Source of the DNA: an uncultured Collinsella sp.
GTDB taxonomy: Bacteria; Actinomycetota; Coriobacteriia; Coriobacteriales; Coriobacteriaceae
Length of the DNA: 64,000 nucleotides
Direction of reading: 5' to 3'
Assembly: GCA_934654795.1 (NCBI GenBank)
Contig: CAKUGT010000003.1
Span: 38,616-102,615, forward strand
Made by a program: the position numbers and the translations under genes. The notes below the pieces were generated by a model. The model did not search any database, was not told where the DNA came from, and worked only from the letters and a program-made list of their open reading frames with translations. Below, piece by piece: positions 57,332-64,000 of this stretch (within the stretch, counting starts at the first letter, position 1; every line of letters begins with the position of its first letter).

Positions 57332-58318
57332 TTAGCGTTGCGGGGTCGCGGCCCGCACCTGCTCGATGACCTTTTCCATGGTGGCGTCGATGCGGTCCTT
57401 TTTGAGTTCGCATTCCCAGATAGTTATGGGTGTCCAGCCCATTTCGGTGAGCGCTGCCACGGCGTCGCGGTCGCGCTCGACGTTGCGGCGGAACTTTGCT
57501 TCCCAAAACTCAACGTTGCGCTTGGGCTGACTCGGATTGCACTTGGGGCAACGATGCCAAAAGCAGCCGTTGACGAAGATGGCGATCTTGCGCCCGGGAA
57601 AGGCGATGTCGGGCTTGCCGGGTACCTTCCATTCCAAGCGATAACCCGTAAGGCCCGCTGCCCGCAGGCGCTGGCGAACGAGCAGCTCGGGCTTGGTGTT
57701 GGCGCGCTTGTTGCCCTTCATGGACTTTTTGATGGCGGCTCGACGGCGGACCAGTTCACGCTCGTCGGCGGAAAGGTCCGAGGTATCGATGCCGTCCAGA
57801 AGGCCTGGCTTGGGGCGCTTTTTGCTGCGGCGCTTGGTTTTGCGCTTGGGTTTGGTGGTGGGCTCGTCGGTCGTGTTGGGCGCGGCGTCATCGGCGGCGC
57901 TTGCCTCAAGCCGGTCTTCCTTCAGCTCAATCAGGGCATCGATAAGCCCCTTGTCGGCGGGCATCCATTCCACCGTGGCAAGCGAGGTGCGCGGAATCCA
58001 GCGGATATCGAGCTGGCGATCGTGCTTCTGGGGCTCATCGGATTCATCGGCGAGCGAGCAGTAGTAGCACTCCATGGAGAGATGGAAATCGGGGTAGTCG
58101 TACTCAACAGTGTAGAAATCGCGCAGGTTGGTAACTTTTACCTGCAGCTCTTCCATAAGCTCGCGGCGCACGGCGTCTTCGGGCGTCTCGCCGCGCATGA
58201 GCTTGCCGCCGGGGAACTCCCAAAGTCCCTGCATGTCGCCATAGCCGCGCTGCACGGCAAGCAGCTCGTCGGATCCTTCCTTGCGAATGATCCCAGCGGC
58301 AACATGAACAGTCTTCAA
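57332..58318 (-). CDS. Nudix hydrolase fused to a Vsr-type endonuclease
   Basis: One 328-residue frame with two repair domains. The TTG at 58318 follows AGAGAGGA and gives MKTVHVAAGIIRKEG, a typical MutT start. The Nudix box runs from G38 to V60 (G-x5-E44-x7-R52-E53-L54-x-E56-E57). A basic linker (about 155-172, KPKRKTKRRSKKRPKP) leads to a very-short-patch-repair domain at about 199-305: MKGNKRANTKPELLVRQRL, GKPDIAFPGRKIAIFVNGCFWHRCPKC and NVERDRDAVAALTEMGW, ending in IWECEL. Catalytic-type D237 and H255 are present. No Dcm-type methylase is in the window. MutT would clean 8-oxo-dGTP while Vsr would nick T:G mismatches. Confidence 0.9.
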   Translation of the reverse strand: MKTVHVAAGIIRKEGSDELLAVQRGYGDMQGLWEFPGGKLMRGETPEDAVRRELMEELQVKVTNLRDFYTVEYDYPDFHLSMECYYCSLADESDEPQKHDRQLDIRWIPRTSLATVEWMPADKGLIDALIELKEDRLEASAADDAAPNTTDEPTTKPKRKTKRRSKKRPKPGLLDGIDTSDLSADERELVRRRAAIKKSMKGNKRANTKPELLVRQRLRAAGLTGYRLEWKVPGKPDIAFPGRKIAIFVNGCFWHRCPKCNPSQPKRNVEFWEAKFRRNVERDRDAVAALTEMGWTPITIWECELKKDRIDATMEKVIEQVRAATPQR

Positions 58319-58466
58319 CAGGAGTCCTCTCTCAACATCAACACGTGACAGGGTGGCTACCCGTACCTTACACAACGGTAAGGCAAGCGTAAGCCATATC
58401 GATGGTAGCCGACTCGGCTCCCTGCGACTATAGATGCCGTAGACTAATCGCAAGAAAGGACTCGGT

Positions 58467-59252
58467 ATGCAAACCACGCACATGGCGACCCCGGTACTGG
58501 AGGTCGCGCATCTCGAAAAGGTATATGGAGCGCTGGGCAATGTGACCCGCGCGCTCAACGACGTCAGCTTTACCGTCAACCGCGGCGAATTCGTTGGCAT
58601 CATGGGCGCCTCGGGCTCGGGCAAGTCGACGTTGCTCAACTGCGTGTCGACCATCGATAGCGCCACAAGTGGCACGATCCGCATCAACGGGCAGGACGTG
58701 ACGCGCATGAAGCAGGCTAAGCTTTCGCAGTTCCGCCGCGAGGAGCTCGGCTTTATCTTCCAGGACTCCAACCTGCTCGATACGCTCACGGCACGCGAGA
58801 ACATCGCCCTGCCGCTCACCATCGCCCGCACAAACTCGGCCGAAATCTCGACCCGCGTGCAGGATGTGGCCGCGCGTCTGTCTATTAGCCAGGTGCTCGA
58901 CAAGTATCCCTACCAGATGTCCGGCGGTCAGCAGCAGCGCGTTGCCGCGGCTCGCGCGCTCGTCACCGACCCCACTATGATTATGGCCGACGAGCCCACC
59001 GGCGCCCTCGACTCTAAAAGCGCCCGCCTGCTGCTCGAGAGCCTAGAGGCCCTCAACCGCCGCCTGCGCGCCACCGTGCTCATGGTCACGCATGACAGCT
59101 TTGCTGCTAGCTACACAAGCCGCGTGCTGTTTATCCGCGACGGCAAGATCTTTACCGAGCTGCGCCGCGGTGACACCGACCGCCGAGAGTTCTTCGACCG
59201 TATTATGGAGGTCGTTGCCATGATGGGCGGTGAGGGCTCCGATGCTCTGTAA
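58467..59252 (+). CDS. ABC transporter ATP-binding protein, BceA-type
   Basis: 261 residues. Walker A GASGSGKST (about 50-58), Q-loop FIFQDSNLLDTLTARENI, signature MSGGQQQRVAAARAL (about 151-165), Walker B MIMADEPTGALDSKSA and the H-loop VTHDSF. The DSNLLDTLTARENI region and pairing with a ten-helix FtsX permease fit the BceA/VraD group that confers peptide-antibiotic resistance or sensing. Overlaps the permease gene by 11 bases. No BceRS two-component pair is adjacent. Confidence 0.93.
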   Translation: MQTTHMATPVLEVAHLEKVYGALGNVTRALNDVSFTVNRGEFVGIMGASGSGKSTLLNCVSTIDSATSGTIRINGQDVTRMKQAKLSQFRREELGFIFQDSNLLDTLTARENIALPLTIARTNSAEISTRVQDVAARLSISQVLDKYPYQMSGGQQQRVAAARALVTDPTMIMADEPTGALDSKSARLLLESLEALNRRLRATVLMVTHDSFAASYTSRVLFIRDGKIFTELRRGDTDRREFFDRIMEVVAMMGGEGSDAL

Positions 59253-61443
59253 ACTCGCTTGGGGCAACGTTCGCCGCGCCGGCCGCGACTACCTCGTCTA
59301 CCTTTTGACGCTCACCCTGGGCGTCACCGTATTCTATGCCTTTAACACCGTTTCGATGCAGGTCGATATTGCCGGCATTGAGGAGGAGGGCCTATCCGAG
59401 CTCATGGGTACCATGCTCGGCTACCTCACGTACTTTTTGGCCGGCGTCATGGCCTTTTTGATGGTGTATGCCAATAACTTCATCATGAAACGCCGCAAGA
59501 AGGAGTTTGGCCTGTACCAGGTGCTCGGCATGGGGCGCGGGCGCGTCGCCACGATCATGGCGCTCGAGACGGTGATCGTTTCGGTCGGCGCCTTTGTCGC
59601 CGGTATTGTGCTGGGCGTGGGGCTCTCCCAGCTCATGACGTTCTTTACGGCCTCGCTCTTTAAGACGCAGATCGCCAATTTCCGCTTCTTTTTCTCGGTG
59701 CATGCGTTCAACCTGACCCTGGCCTGCATGCTCGTAATGTTTGTGCTCACGCTGCTGCTGAACCTTCGCGCCGTGCGTCGTACCAAACTCATCGAGCTTA
59801 TGGGTGCCGAGCGTCGCAACGAGAGCATCAAGACGCGCAATCCCTGGATCGCGATTGCCATCTTTGCTGTGGGCGTGGTGCTTGTGGGCGTGGCCTATTA
59901 CCGTCTGCTACGTGATGGGTTCCCGCTAACCGAGACGGGCGACAAGCTGGACGGGGCAATGAGCCAGTTTGGCATCACCACGGCCATGGTCACGGTAGGC
60001 ACCTTTGCCCTGTTCTGGGGACTCTCGGGCATGCTTATCAAGCTGCTGCAGAGCTTGCGCGGCGTGTATTGGCGCGGCCTCAACATGTTTACTGTGCGCC
60101 AGCTTGCGGCCAAGGTCAACACGGTGTGCTTTTCGATGGGCATCATCGCGATGATTCTGTTTTTGGCCATTACCTCGGTGACCTGTGGTATGTCGATTGC
60201 CAACGTGATGAACGAGAATCTGGAGCGCTATAACCCTGTTGACGTGTCTCAGACGTATGTCTATTACACGCCCGAAACGCTCGACTACTACAAGGAGTAT
60301 GTCAATCCGTCTGAGGCCGATCGCATGGTGCTGGCCGATGCAACGGTCGATTTGTACGCTGCATGGCATGGCGAGCGCAAGTCGGCGGACAACAACGACG
60401 AGACCGGCAAGAAGGTCAATATCGCCGATGTTGCCGGTGAGCATGTGCAGATCGATTCGTATCTGAGCTACCCGCTTGGCGGCTCGGGTCCCTCGGTAGT
60501 GGCGGGTGAGATGTGCAAGGCCATGGGCGAAAAGCTTCCCAAGGCGCTCGAGGGAAGCAACGCCGATGCGATGGGTCTGTTTGTGACTCCGGCGAGCCAG
60601 TATAACAAGCTGCGCCAGATGATGGGCGAGGAGCCGGTGAGCATTGGCCGCGACCAGTATCTGCTCACGTGTGATATGGGCGGTGAGCTGGGCGACCTGT
60701 ACACCAAGTATATGGCTGGCGGCCATACCCTCACCTTGGGCGGGCATGAGCTCAAGCCCGCAACCGATAAGTCGGACGAGGACACGGCGGCCATCGCCAA
60801 CTCGGCGATGGGCAGCAATCCCGGTACCGTGGTCGTAGCCGATGAGCTGCTGTCCCAGCTTAATCTGCAGCCGTATGCCAGTAATCTGCTCGTTAATTAC
60901 AAACAGGGTATGGATACGACCGAGGCAGACGAGAGCATTAAATACACCTTGCTCGATAATCTGCTCGTTGACGGCAAGAAGCCGGGGTCGTGGGGAGTCT
61001 TCATCACGCGTTCCGAGATGTACACGCAAGCAGCGCAGATGAACGGCATGATTAGCTATCTGGCCATCTACATTGGCTTTGTGCTGGTCGTTGCATGTGC
61101 GGCGATTCTGTCGATCCAGCAGCTCTCCAATGTGGCCGACGGCAGCCGCAGCTATCGTGTGCTGGCACAGATCGGCTGTGACGATCGCCAGATTCGCCAT
61201 TCGGTGATGGCGCAGCAAGCGGTATTCTTCCTGTTCCCGCTGACAGTGGGCCTGGCGCACTCCTTTGTGGCGCTCAAGGTGATCATTGAGCTGGTGAGCG
61301 TGTTCGGCAACATGAGCATCGCCGGTACCGTGGGCCTCACCTGTGCAATCTTCCTAGCAGCCTACGGCGGCTACTTCCTAGTGACCTACCTCATGAGCAC
61401 CGGCATGGTACGAGCCGCCATCGCCACCCGCTATAGCGAGTAG
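59242..61443 (+). CDS. ABC transporter permease, FtsX-like, BceB-type
   Basis: 733 residues from the ATG at 59242, inside the end of the ATPase gene. About ten membrane segments: one near residue 20, FtsX core helices about 55-75, 100-130 and 150-175, then about 200-220, 240-265 and 285-305, a large extracellular domain (about 310-600) and three more helices at 610-725. This 1+3+... layout with an external domain between helices 7 and 8 is the BceB pattern, used to remove peptide antibiotics from lipid II intermediates. The peptide is unknown. Confidence 0.9.
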   Translation: MLCKLAWGNVRRAGRDYLVYLLTLTLGVTVFYAFNTVSMQVDIAGIEEEGLSELMGTMLGYLTYFLAGVMAFLMVYANNFIMKRRKKEFGLYQVLGMGRGRVATIMALETVIVSVGAFVAGIVLGVGLSQLMTFFTASLFKTQIANFRFFFSVHAFNLTLACMLVMFVLTLLLNLRAVRRTKLIELMGAERRNESIKTRNPWIAIAIFAVGVVLVGVAYYRLLRDGFPLTETGDKLDGAMSQFGITTAMVTVGTFALFWGLSGMLIKLLQSLRGVYWRGLNMFTVRQLAAKVNTVCFSMGIIAMILFLAITSVTCGMSIANVMNENLERYNPVDVSQTYVYYTPETLDYYKEYVNPSEADRMVLADATVDLYAAWHGERKSADNNDETGKKVNIADVAGEHVQIDSYLSYPLGGSGPSVVAGEMCKAMGEKLPKALEGSNADAMGLFVTPASQYNKLRQMMGEEPVSIGRDQYLLTCDMGGELGDLYTKYMAGGHTLTLGGHELKPATDKSDEDTAAIANSAMGSNPGTVVVADELLSQLNLQPYASNLLVNYKQGMDTTEADESIKYTLLDNLLVDGKKPGSWGVFITRSEMYTQAAQMNGMISYLAIYIGFVLVVACAAILSIQQLSNVADGSRSYRVLAQIGCDDRQIRHSVMAQQAVFFLFPLTVGLAHSFVALKVIIELVSVFGNMSIAGTVGLTCAIFLAAYGGYFLVTYLMSTGMVRAAIATRYSE

Positions 61444-61457
61444 GCGACCCAACCCAG

Positions 61458-61488
61458 AGCCACCATGAAGGTCTCCTTTATGGTGGCT
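61458..61488 (+). terminator. Hairpin after the permease gene
   Basis: AGCCACCATGAAGG with CCTTTATGGTGGCT across TCT, then TGTTTGTCT. A weak T-run. Confidence 0.7.
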
Positions 61489-61494
61489 TGTTTG

Positions 61495-61630
61495 TCTCAA
61501 TCTGTAACATCAAGCTGGCAAAAATGTCTTTTCCTGTTACGGATTGAGATTATTCGGTGTGGGCCATGCGGTTTGTCTCGATCTGTAACAACAAGACGGG
61601 GATTTGGTCTCTATATGTTACAGATTGAGA
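61495..61630. repeat. BIME-like array, copies 9-10, 81-bp period
   Basis: Elements at 61495-61549 and 61576-61630, each 15+25+15 bp, starts 81 bp apart. They lie between the convergent 3' ends of the permease and the LuxR-type gene. Confidence 0.9.
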
Positions 61631-61704
61631 TAATTGAATTCGTGAACAAAAGGACGCCGCGAAAGAGTCGATTCTCTCGCGGCGGTTGGCGTTTGCCCAG
61701 ATGA

Positions 61705-61741
61705 AACCTGCCAAAATAAACCTGTCCCTTTTTGGCAGGTT
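61705..61741 (-). terminator. Hairpin overlapping the end of the LuxR-type gene
   Basis: AACCTGCCAAAA and TTTTGGCAGGTT pair around 13 nt, reaching into the stop codon of the minus-strand gene. It is probably its terminator. Confidence 0.6.
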
Positions 61742-62705
61742 ATCGCTTCCAGAAATGCAGGATCAACGTCGTGCGGTTTTGCTGTTCGGTTTTGACCAGG
61801 ATATTGTGGATGTGGGTCTTGACGGTGCCCACGGCAAGGAATAGCTCGTCAGCGATCTCTTGATTCGACTTGCCCAGCACGACCAGACGCATGACCTCGG
61901 TCTCGCGGTTGGAGAGCTTGTAGGCGTTGCGATAGAAGGGCATCTGCTCTTCGATGTGCCGATCAAGATCGCTGACGTTCTTTTCCTCGGGCGCCTCCTG
62001 CATGCGGATTGAAAGCACGTGGTAGGAGTAGATGATCAGCAGGATGGCAAAGTAGCACGCAAAGAAGTTCTCGCTAAAGTTGCGTTCGGACAGGTACAAC
62101 TGAAGCCAAGAGGGTGCCAAACTCATGGGGACTACCAGGATGTTGTAGAAGTCCTCGGCAACGATGCAACCAACCAGAATGGCGCCGATAATCAGGTGTT
62201 TCTTCTGGTTGTTAACACGTGCTTTCAACTCAACCTTCGTACTCTTGTGAGCCGTCCAAAAGATATACAGTCCCACAAAGACAAGGAATACCTGACGCAT
62301 CGTGTAGTAGAGCCACTGGTGCATGGGACCGTAGGGGACGGCGACGATAATCAGCAGCTCGCTCAACAAAAACGTTGCGACGGGGATAACGAACTGCTTT
62401 TTAGAATGCTTATCGAGCAAGTCCATGGCAATGGCCCAAATAAAAGCCTGCGAAGCGGTCGCCACAAGGGTCCGCAACACAGGCATGGTAATTGAGTAAT
62501 AGTCGCTTGCCGGAAAACTCTGGTTTTGCAGCGTGTATTCAAAAAAGAAGATTTCGGTCATCTCGATGGCATAGCAAATAAAAACGCCGCTGCCATAGAT
62601 AAAGAAGCGTCGACGAGACGAGGCATAGGCGGCAAGCGAAAGCACTGCCGTCACAATACAGATTACGAGTATTGCTAGGGTATAGAAGAACATCAGAGTG
62701 TTCAT
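61740..62705 (-). CDS. Membrane-anchored LuxR-family regulator, AguR-like
   Basis: 321 residues: about seven hydrophobic segments in residues 1-240 (for example 5-25, 36-52, 75-95, 105-122, 130-148, 172-192, 212-232) and a C-terminal LuxR helix-turn-helix (about 258-318) with LSNRETEVMRLVVLGKSNQEIADELFLAVGTVKTHIHNILVKT in region form. One-component membrane activators of this kind control agmatine deiminase operons (AguR of Lactococcus and Enterococcus). Divergence from the putrescine carbamoyltransferase gene at 63036 supports the same role here, sensing agmatine. Coriobacteriia carry many such regulators, so the ligand remains an inference. Confidence 0.88.
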   Translation of the reverse strand: MNTLMFFYTLAILVICIVTAVLSLAAYASSRRRFFIYGSGVFICYAIEMTEIFFFEYTLQNQSFPASDYYSITMPVLRTLVATASQAFIWAIAMDLLDKHSKKQFVIPVATFLLSELLIIVAVPYGPMHQWLYYTMRQVFLVFVGLYIFWTAHKSTKVELKARVNNQKKHLIIGAILVGCIVAEDFYNILVVPMSLAPSWLQLYLSERNFSENFFACYFAILLIIYSYHVLSIRMQEAPEEKNVSDLDRHIEEQMPFYRNAYKLSNRETEVMRLVVLGKSNQEIADELFLAVGTVKTHIHNILVKTEQQNRTTLILHFWKR

Positions 62706-62740
62706 CTGTCACCGTCCCATCTCATTTAATCTATGGCCGA

Positions 62741-62814
62741 ATCCTGTATATCCTGTGGGGTATAGACGTCTCGACCCTTCGTTCCATTGCAGATTAGGCG
62801 CCGAGATACAGGAT
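62741..62814. promoter_or_regulatory. Inverted ATCCTGTAT / ATACAGGAT pair
   Basis: ATCCTGTAT (62741-62749) and ATACAGGAT (62806-62814) are exact inverted copies in the divergent promoter region of the LuxR-type gene and ptcA. A second CCTGT word lies at 62752-62756. Candidate binding site for the regulator. Confidence 0.5.
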
Positions 62815-62822
62815 AGCTGTAT

Positions 62823-62833
62823 ACCGTTCGCGG
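62823..62833 (+). promoter_or_regulatory. Sugar-promoter-like motif, variant (ptcA region)
   Basis: ACCGTTCGCGG on the plus strand, 202 bp before ptcA. Single copy with one change in the right half. Confidence 0.35.
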
Positions 62834-62901
62834 TTCTAGATAGTAAACCCCCTGTAAACTCTTGACCTGCGGGTTTATATTGGATTAGAGAGGGTGTAAC
62901 T

Positions 62902-62912
62902 CCGTGAACGGT
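62902..62912 (-). promoter_or_regulatory. Sugar-promoter-like motif (minus strand, ptcA region)
   Basis: CCGTGAACGGT, ACCGTTCACGG on the minus strand, between the LuxR-type gene and ptcA. It shows the motif is not limited to sugar genes. Confidence 0.45.
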
Positions 62913-63035
62913 CTTTAATCCCGAATAAACTAGGTAAAAATTGCATACGGGTGAATGATGGTCTTGTCAACACGAGGCGTGATGTTCGAGCGCCTCATAG
63001 TAATAGTCGGCAAGACCGGCGGAAAGGAAATCGAC

Positions 63036-64000
63036 ATGGCACTGCCTAAGGATTTCATCGACACCAACGACTTCACCAAAGAGCAGATCATGGCCATCGA
63101 GGATCTTGGTCTGGCAATGAAGAAGGCCATCAAGGTTGACGGTTATTATCCGCACCTGCTCCGCAACCAGAGCCTTGGCATGATCTTCCAGCAGGTCTCC
63201 ACCCGCACCCGTCTTTCCTTCGAGACCGCTATGACCGACCTCGGCGGCCATGCTCAGTTCTATGGCCCTGGCACCATCCAGCTCGGCGGCCACGAGTCCC
63301 TGGGCGACACCGCTCGCGTCATGGGCTCGCTGCTCGACATCATGATGGCTCGCGTTGACCGTCACAAGGACGTCGTCGGCCTCGCCGAGGGCTCCGCTGT
63401 GCCCGTCATCAACGGCATGTCTGAGTTCAACCATCCCACGCAGGAGATGGGCGACCTCATGACCATGCTCGAGAACCTCCCCGAGGGCAAGAAGATCGAG
63501 GACTGCACCCTGGCCTTCATCGGCGACGCCACCCAGGTCTGCGTCTCCCTCATGTTCATCGCCTCCAAGGTCGGCATGAAGTTTGTCCAGTTTGGACCTA
63601 AGGGCCACCAGATCCCCGACGGCGGTCTGCACGTTGGCACCGTCGAGGAGCGCGCCGAGTTCGGCAAGCAGATGATGGCCATCGCCGAGGAGAACTGCAA
63701 GGTCTCCGGCGGCTCTGTCGTCATCTCCGACGACATCGAGTGCATCAAGGGCGCCGACTTCATCTACACCGACGTGTGGTATGGCCTGTACGACGAGGAG
63801 GTCTCGGGCGAGAACTACATGGACGTGTTCTATCCCAAGTATCAGGTCACCATGGATATGATGAACTTCGCCGGCCCCAACTCCAAGTTCATGCACTGCC
63901 TGCCGGCCACCCGCAACGAGGAGGTCGTCGACGAGGTCATGGACGATCCCGAGCGCTCCCTGTGCTGGGTCGAGGCCGAGAACCGCAAGCACTCCATCCG
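63036..64000 (+). CDS. ptcA: Putrescine carbamoyltransferase, 5' part (runs off the window)
   Basis: Phosphorolysis of carbamoylputrescine to putrescine and carbamoyl phosphate in the agmatine deiminase pathway, which yields ATP by carbamate kinase. The ATG at 63036 follows GGAAAGGA; at least 321 residues are readable and the frame is open at the window end. Carbamoyl-phosphate motif [11 protein letters not shown] (about 54-64), HPTQEMGD (about 131-138) and MHCLPATR (about 287-294). [12 protein letters not shown] (about 244-255) in place of the ornithine-enzyme DVWVSMG, plus GGSVVISDD, fit PTC rather than OTC. The partner genes (agmatine deiminase, antiporter, kinase) would lie beyond the window. 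Confidence 0.9.
   Translation, partial: MALPKDFIDTNDFTKEQIMAIEDLGLAMKKAIKVDGYYPHLLRNQSLGMIFQQVSTRTRLSFETAMTDLGGHAQFYGPGTIQLGGHESLGDTARVMGSLLDIMMARVDRHKDVVGLAEGSAVPVINGMSEFNHPTQEMGDLMTMLENLPEGKKIEDCTLAFIGDATQVCVSLMFIASKVGMKFVQFGPKGHQIPDGGLHVGTVEERAEFGKQMMAIAEENCKVSGGSVVISDDIECIKGADFIYTDVWYGLYDEEVSGENYMDVFYPKYQVTMDMMNFAGPNSKFMHCLPATRNEEVVDEVMDDPERSLCWVEAENRKHSI

Noticed and set aside
57332..58903. A longer 523-codon minus-strand frame that would extend the Nudix-Vsr protein to 58903.
   Set aside because: The added part lies opposite the BceA-type ATPase gene, has no Nudix similarity, and the TTG at 58318 with AGAGAGGA gives a normal MutT start.

Overview
The window looks like a chromosomal segment of a gut actinobacterium of the class Coriobacteriia, most likely Collinsella or a close relative. 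This rests on GC-rich coding sequence with GAC/GAG/GCC-heavy codon use, several lactose-family PTS permeases beside 6-phospho-beta-galactosidases, a class II (Firmicutes-like) GalT, a membrane-anchored LuxR regulator and a low-redox A-type flavoprotein. It is an inference; no rRNA gene is present to prove it.

Layout. 1-13.7 kb is mostly housekeeping: the end of tmk, holB, ricT, comF, a nuclease-like orphan, a lipoprotein binding protein behind a long structured leader, hpf, a degV-type protein, a dehydrogenase with a metal-binding tail, small unknowns and an isocitrate dehydrogenase. 14-24.5 kb is amino-sugar catabolism: nagE, two NagR-like GntR regulators, two near-identical nagA genes, agaS, a yhcH-type gene and galM, plus tRNA-Thr(CGT) and an odd PTS IIB-like protein. 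24.7-30.2 kb holds a DeoR regulator, a ParE/Phd toxin-antitoxin pair, and a divergent cluster of GntR regulator, DUF7916-like protein and a lactose-family EIICB.

30.2-45.8 kb is the lactose/tagatose-6-phosphate region: two parallel modules (lacG, lacE and a divergent lacI-type gene), one lacF (EIIA), lacA, lacB, lacX-like and lacC. The missing last step (tagatose-1,6-bisphosphate aldolase, lacD) may be supplied by a class II GatY-like aldolase at 55.8 kb beside a DeoR regulator. 45.9-51.8 kb has a DUF4143 ATPase between direct repeats and the Leloir genes galK-galT with a divergent LacI-type regulator. 51.9-64 kb holds a flavodiiron protein, an AAA ATPase, the aldolase, a Nudix-Vsr fusion, a BceAB-type ABC transporter, and a divergent membrane LuxR regulator/putrescine carbamoyltransferase pair that runs off the end.

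Two non-coding systems stand out. (1) Ten copies of a 55-bp element (15-bp inverted arms around a core of exactly 25 bp) occur singly or in arrays with an 80-81 bp period at gene 3' ends, a BIME-like architecture. (2) A short motif, ACCGTTYACSG, occurs in most sugar-gene promoter regions, at five of them followed by a second copy exactly 21 bp further on. The three lac/gal LacI-type modules also share an operator frame ATGnnnACGTnnnCAT that differs only in the inner bases.
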